From contig JAKSUU010000007.1 in assembly GCA_024408695.1 (NCBI GenBank), positions 1 through 13,930 on the forward strand: a stretch of DNA of 13,930 nucleotides. The letters run 5' to 3'. Below are positions 13,765 to 13,930 of the stretch, piece after piece; position 1 is the first letter of the stretch; every line of letters begins with the position of its first letter. This DNA is from Coriobacteriales bacterium. Lineage in GTDB: Bacteria; Actinomycetota; Coriobacteriia; Coriobacteriales; QAMH01. The notes under the pieces were generated by a model, which was not told the DNA's origin, searched no databases, and worked only from the letters and a program-made list of their open reading frames with translations. A program made the translations under genes and the position numbers.

Positions 13765-13907
13765 TGCATAATTTTGTTCTTAAACTGTATATTTTGTAAA
13801 TTTTTCGAATTTTTTTGAAAAATTTTCTTCAAATTAACATATAATAGTATTTTGCGTCTTAAAGGGCGCATTGTGTTTTTATGCATTATATTAGATAGGA
13901 TTTTGTA
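13765..13907 (+). promoter_or_regulatory. infA upstream region
   Basis: AAATTTTTC at 13798-13806 and GAAAAATTT at 13817-13825 form a 9-bp inverted repeat, possibly a weak A/T terminator after map. TATAAT at 13840-13845 with TTGAAA at 13815-13820 (19-base spacer) makes a candidate infA promoter overlapping it. TGCG/CGCA around 13853-13870 can form a small leader hairpin. A ribosome-binding site, TAGGA, lies at 13896-13900. Confidence 0.45.
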
Positions 13908-13930
13908 TTGGCTAAAGAAGATGCTATTGA
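13908..13930 (+). CDS. infA: Translation initiation factor IF-1, 5' end only
   Basis: The TTG at 13908 opens MAKEDAI, the conserved beginning of IF-1 (usually MAKEDVIE). IF-1 binds the A site of the small subunit during initiation. TAGGA lies seven bases upstream. The gene follows map as in the usual secY-adk-map-infA segment and runs off the end of the window. Only seven complete codons are visible, so the call rests on that match and the context. Confidence 0.8.

Overview
This window carries most of the conserved S10-spc ribosomal-protein supercluster of a bacterium, followed by secY, adk, map and the first codons of infA. Gene order is rplC (5' part missing)-rplD-rplW-rplB-rpsS-rplV-rpsC-rplP-rpmC-rpsQ-rplN-rplX-rplE-rpsZ-rpsH-rplF-rplR-rpsE-rpmD-rplO-secY, all on the + strand. 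A lone minus-strand membrane-anchored alpha/beta hydrolase comes next, then adk-map-infA. The DNA is AT-rich (about 40% G+C by eye).

The organism is a bacterium outside the candidate phyla radiation, because L30 is present. L24, S14 and adenylate kinase are all the four-cysteine zinc forms. The protein sequences, especially L3, L4 and S3, and the secY-adk-map-infA order look most like Coriobacteriia (Actinomycetota). That placement is from memory of family sequences, not a search.

Regions: (1) 1-111 does not encode the missing N-terminal half of L3 and looks like a foreign junction. (2) 97-1515 holds rplC(partial), rplD and rplW; rplD has an in-frame TGA at codon 146 although its conserved C-terminal part continues in frame to a TAA. 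(3) 1516-1654 holds an AT-only terminator-like hairpin, a TATAAT box and a two-tier RNA stem just before rplB, which suggests the operon is split there. (4) 1655-8964 is a tight ribosomal-protein run. L16 has an acidic tail, and L29 carries a C-terminal extension of about 145 residues ending in seven 11-residue (hendecad) repeats. A hairpin region sits between rplX and rplE, where E. coli has its S8 translational control site. (5) 8964-9183 has a duplicated 33-bp palindrome and four further hairpins before rplO. (6) 9202-10942 is rplO and secY, closed by a strong terminator. (7) 11197-12281 is the hydrolase and a spacer with four copies of a 14-bp repeat. (8) 12282-13930 is adk, a terminator, map behind a possible promoter, and infA.

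The genes act together in protein synthesis and export: ribosomal proteins of both subunits, the SecYEG channel through which membrane proteins leave the ribosome, methionine removal from new chains, nucleotide balance and translation initiation. None of the 24 genes whose 3' end is visible uses TGA as its stop (17 TAA including rplD, 7 TAG), which bears on the rplD observation. No mobile element, CRISPR array, tRNA or rRNA was seen.
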